Shown: positions 5,636 to 9,423 of the stretch, piece by piece
How positions within the stretch are numbered: position 1 is the stretch's first letter
Layout: the number at the start of each line of letters is the position of its first letter
NCBI GenBank assembly: GCA_003491925.1
Contig: DNAU01000100.1
Span: 1 to 9,423 of the forward strand
From: Chloroflexota bacterium
GTDB taxonomy: Bacteria > Chloroflexota > Dormibacteria > Aeolococcales > Aeolococcaceae
Direction: 5' to 3'
Length of the DNA stretch: 9,423 bases
Made by a program: the position numbers and the translations under genes
Notes under the pieces: generated by a model
What the model was told of the DNA's origin: nothing
What the model saw: only the letters and a program-made list of their open reading frames with translations
The model's database searches: none

Positions 5636-6952
5636 TCAGCTCTGCGCCCGGCGCTGGTCGAGCATGGCGAAGAGCCGCTCCGCCACCGGTGCGGGGGTGA
5701 CCCGGTACGCCTGGTGCTCGTGCTGATTGGTGATCCAGACCTCGCAGTTGCCGAGCAGCCCCGCGGTCTCCAGGGCCAGGCCGCGCTCCACGTAGGGATC
5801 GTTCCAGTACACCGCTCCGACCACCGGGACACGATTCCCCCTCAGCCGGTCGACGTCGTACAGGGGCGGCCAGGAAACCCGGCTGGCGAGCATCTCGGCC
5901 GCGTCCCGGAACGGGCGCAGCGGCGCCCACTCCTCGAACATCCAGGGGAACATCATCTCGCCCGTGAAACACGCTGCCGGCTCGGCGTCGAGCGCGTAGC
6001 GAGGATCGGCGGCAATGACCCGCGCGGCCGCCCATCGGGTCGGCCCGCCCTGCGCGTAGCACGCCTCCTGGAGCAGCGAGTAGATGGGATTGGTCGCCGG
6101 CGACATCAGTGCGGCGACCTGCTGATGCACGGAGCCGCCGAGCATCCCGAGCGCCCCCAGGTCGTCCGCTGCGCGCTCGACGATGCCGTGCAGCTCGGCC
6201 GCGCCGTGGAGATGGCCGAGGCAGGTGCCGAGCGCGAGGAAGGCCGGCGCGGTGAGCCGCTGACCATAGGCGTCCACGTCGTGCGCCGACTCGAGGTGGT
6301 CGACGAGCCACCGCACCCGGGCCGCATCCCCCGGGAAGCGGGCCAGGAAGTCGGCGTTGCGCTCAGCGACCCGGTCGGCCAGCACCGCGTACACCGCATC
6401 CGCCTCGTGAAGGACGGGGGCGAAGCCCCCGGTGATGATCACCCCGATCACATGCTCGGGAAGGAAGGAGAGGTGGGTGAGGCTGCAGAAGCCCCCGAAG
6501 CTCTGCCCGAAGAGGTACCAGCCGGCGTCGTCGCCGAGCAGCACGGAGCGGAAGCACTCGGCGTCGCGGACGATGGAGTCGGCGCGGAAGTGGGAGAGGT
6601 ATGCGGCCAGCTCCGCCGGATCCGCGCGCGGCATCGCCCGCGCCTCGAGCGGCGTGCTCGCCCCGGTTCCGCGCTGGTCGAGGAGGAGCACCCGGTAGCG
6701 GGTGAGGAGCTGTTCCAGCCACGCGCTGCGCGAAGCCGGGAAGCCGAACTCCATCCCCGGGCCGCCCTGGTACCAGCAGATCATCGGCAGCCGGCGATCG
6801 TCCACCTTCTCGGCGGCCACGACCTCGCGGGCGAAGACGCTGATCGTCTCGGACTCGCCGGGCCGGTCCCAATCCAGCGGGCACTCGATGCGGTGCCCGG
6901 TGACGATCATCCGGTCCACCGCGACTCGCGAGACCACCTCGTGCCGGTTCAT
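5636..6952 (-). CDS. alpha/beta hydrolase, proline iminopeptidase-like (peptidase family S33)
   Basis: The 438-aa product is an alpha/beta-fold hydrolase of the proline iminopeptidase group, which releases N-terminal proline (or other residues) from small peptides. Landmarks: the oxyanion-region motif QGGPGMEF (62-69), DQRGTG (92-97), and the nucleophile elbow GQSFGG with S151. The likely acid is D385 in VYWNDPYVE, and the likely base is H413 in ITNQHEHQAYR, both in the expected late positions. The 438-aa length fits the larger, cap-containing members. There is no signal peptide, so it is expected in the cytoplasm. An in-frame start at 7018 would overlap the upstream gene. I chose the ATG at 6952 because GGAGG lies about 8 nt upstream and leaves a 34-nt gap after the surface-protein gene. 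Amino-acid or peptide salvage is plausible; true substrate preference cannot be seen, since many such proteins act on esters or amides. Confidence 0.9.
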   Translation of the reverse strand: MNRHEVVSRVAVDRMIVTGHRIECPLDWDRPGESETISVFAREVVAAEKVDDRRLPMICWYQGGPGMEFGFPASRSAWLEQLLTRYRVLLLDQRGTGASTPLEARAMPRADPAELAAYLSHFRADSIVRDAECFRSVLLGDDAGWYLFGQSFGGFCSLTHLSFLPEHVIGVIITGGFAPVLHEADAVYAVLADRVAERNADFLARFPGDAARVRWLVDHLESAHDVDAYGQRLTAPAFLALGTCLGHLHGAAELHGIVERAADDLGALGMLGGSVHQQVAALMSPATNPIYSLLQEACYAQGGPTRWAAARVIAADPRYALDAEPAACFTGEMMFPWMFEEWAPLRPFRDAAEMLASRVSWPPLYDVDRLRGNRVPVVGAVYWNDPYVERGLALETAGLLGNCEVWITNQHEHQAYRVTPAPVAERLFAMLDQRRAQS

Positions 6953-6986
6953 CGCTCGGCCTCCGGGGCGGCGCCGGTCATCCCCC

Positions 6987-7909
6987 TCACCCCTCGAGAT
7001 TGCGAACCCTGAAATCATCGTACTCCACGCTGGAGTTCCCCTCTGACTCCACCCCCCCGTTCCAGCCTGAGCCTCCCCCGGCCGCGTAGCTGTCGGTGAC
7101 GGTGTGGACGGTGCCGGCGTCGACCTGGACCAGGATCCGGGTGGTCTGGCTACCGTTGCCCACGCTCACGGTGATGCAGGCGAGGCTCATCCGGTTGGAC
7201 TGCCCGACCTGCCCCACCCCGGGGACATAGCCGATGAGGATGCTGGTCGGCTCATCGGCGGAGCTCTCCGCCGCCCCCGGATAGCGGAACACCTGGAGGC
7301 CGCCGTCCGGGAAGAGGAAGGCGACGTAGTGCGTCGTGGAATCGTCTCCGGCGTGGTCGCAGCGGAGCCCTGCCCCGGCGTCGAGGTCACTCGCGGAGGC
7401 GAGGGTGAAGGACGCGCTGACCGCCATGGCGGCGAGGCCCGTCGAGTAGGGCGCCGTCGCCGCGTGAGCGGTGTCTCCGCTGCCACTGATCACGTAGGCG
7501 CCGTCCCGGTAGACGAAGGTGCTGCCCGCGCCATCGGTGCCGACGAACCACCCGGAGTCGGGATTGGTGAAATCGTCGCTCCACACCACCCGCCCGCTGC
7601 CCAGGGTGAGGCTGGTCGCGTGGGCGGCCGGGCCATCACCGGACCGGAGGCCGCTGAGCACCAGCCAGACGGCACCCAGACCGAGCAGGGGCAGGGCCAC
7701 GCAGAGCACCACCGCCAGGACCCTCATGCCGCGTCGGGGCCGGGATGGGGGCACCTGAGGAGGCGGGGGCGGCGCCCACCAGCCGGGCGGGAAGCCCCCC
7801 GGCGGTGGAGGCGGCGGGACGGGCCACCCCGGAGCGGGGATCCCGGCGCCGGCACCACCCGGCGGTGGAGGCGGCGGGGGCGGGGGCCAGCCCGGCCACG
7901 GGGGCTGGT

Positions 7910-7913
<4 letters not shown>
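6987..7913 (-). CDS. membrane-anchored protein: proline-rich N-terminus, one TM helix, lectin-like outer domain
   Basis: Three parts are visible in 308 aa. Residues 1-60 are a Pro/Gly/Trp-rich cytoplasmic tail with three imperfect PGW-x-x-PPPPP repeats (starting near 7, 28 and 43). Residues 63-88 form a single membrane helix after a basic RPRRG stop, giving an N-in, C-out layout. Residues 108-308 are an extracytoplasmic, beta-rich domain that opens with VWSDDFTNPDSGWFVGTDGAGS and closes with EYDDFRVRN. This matches the concanavalin A-like (LamG/DUF1080-like) domain often seen in Chloroflexota and Actinomycetota surface proteins. C185 and C246 could form a disulfide. The ATG at 7913 has GGAG 8 nt upstream and overlaps the serS stop (ATGA), so translation is probably coupled. 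A role in sensing or binding surface glycans or other ligands is inference; no catalytic motif is apparent. Confidence 0.85.

Positions 7914-9423
<1,510 letters not shown>

Noticed and set aside
4922..7012. Plus-strand open frame of 696 codons across the CYTH and hydrolase genes
   Set aside because: It spans two well-supported minus-strand genes and their gap, and its translation is Arg/Glu/His/Pro-biased shadow sequence without recognisable domains.

Overview
This is a GC-rich bacterial window, densely coded and with strong third-position G/C bias. It looks chromosomal. I see no insertion sequences, phage genes, CRISPR array, rRNA or tRNA. The gene set (lysS next to serS, a TrpB2-type tryptophan synthase beta chain, a standalone CYTH protein, and a membrane-anchored protein with a proline-rich tail and a W-S-D-D-F lectin-like domain) and the TTGACA / TAnnnT promoters fit a high-GC soil-type lineage such as Actinomycetota, Chloroflexota or Ca. 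Dormibacterota. The sequence alone does not settle which; the last two are my preference, held weakly.

Layout. Positions 1-28 may hold the last codons of an upstream plus-strand gene. A perfect 9-bp inverted repeat (90-121) follows, then a strong promoter (162-190) wrapped in nested inverted repeats. It drives a 14-helix MFS drug exporter (226-1827) and, 49 nt later, a TetR-family regulator (1877-2503). This is a typical self-regulated efflux cassette. Convergent to it is an orphan trpB2 (2538-3788, minus). A 259-bp divergent intergenic region carries candidate promoters in both directions. The plus-strand one (3961-3989) serves an unrecognised 245-aa protein (4048-4785) with a Cys/His-rich, probably zinc-binding N-terminal part. 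Its stop codon lies in the first unit of a degenerate 17-bp tandem repeat (4777-4877) that fills the convergent gap to the next gene.

The right half is one minus-strand run, read from right to left: lysS (3' end only, to 9169), serS (7910-9172), a proline-rich single-pass surface protein (6987-7913), a proline-iminopeptidase-like alpha/beta hydrolase (5636-6952) and a CYTH-domain protein (4895-5581). lysS/serS and serS/surface protein each overlap by 4 nt (GTGA and ATGA). The next gaps are 34 and 54 nt, so the five genes may form one operon led by aminoacyl-tRNA synthetases.

Most of the window is ordinary. The points worth a second look are the efflux-promoter operator architecture, the unknown Cys/His protein with its downstream 17-bp repeats, and the translational coupling of a surface protein to serS. 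I did not find a clear new multi-gene system.
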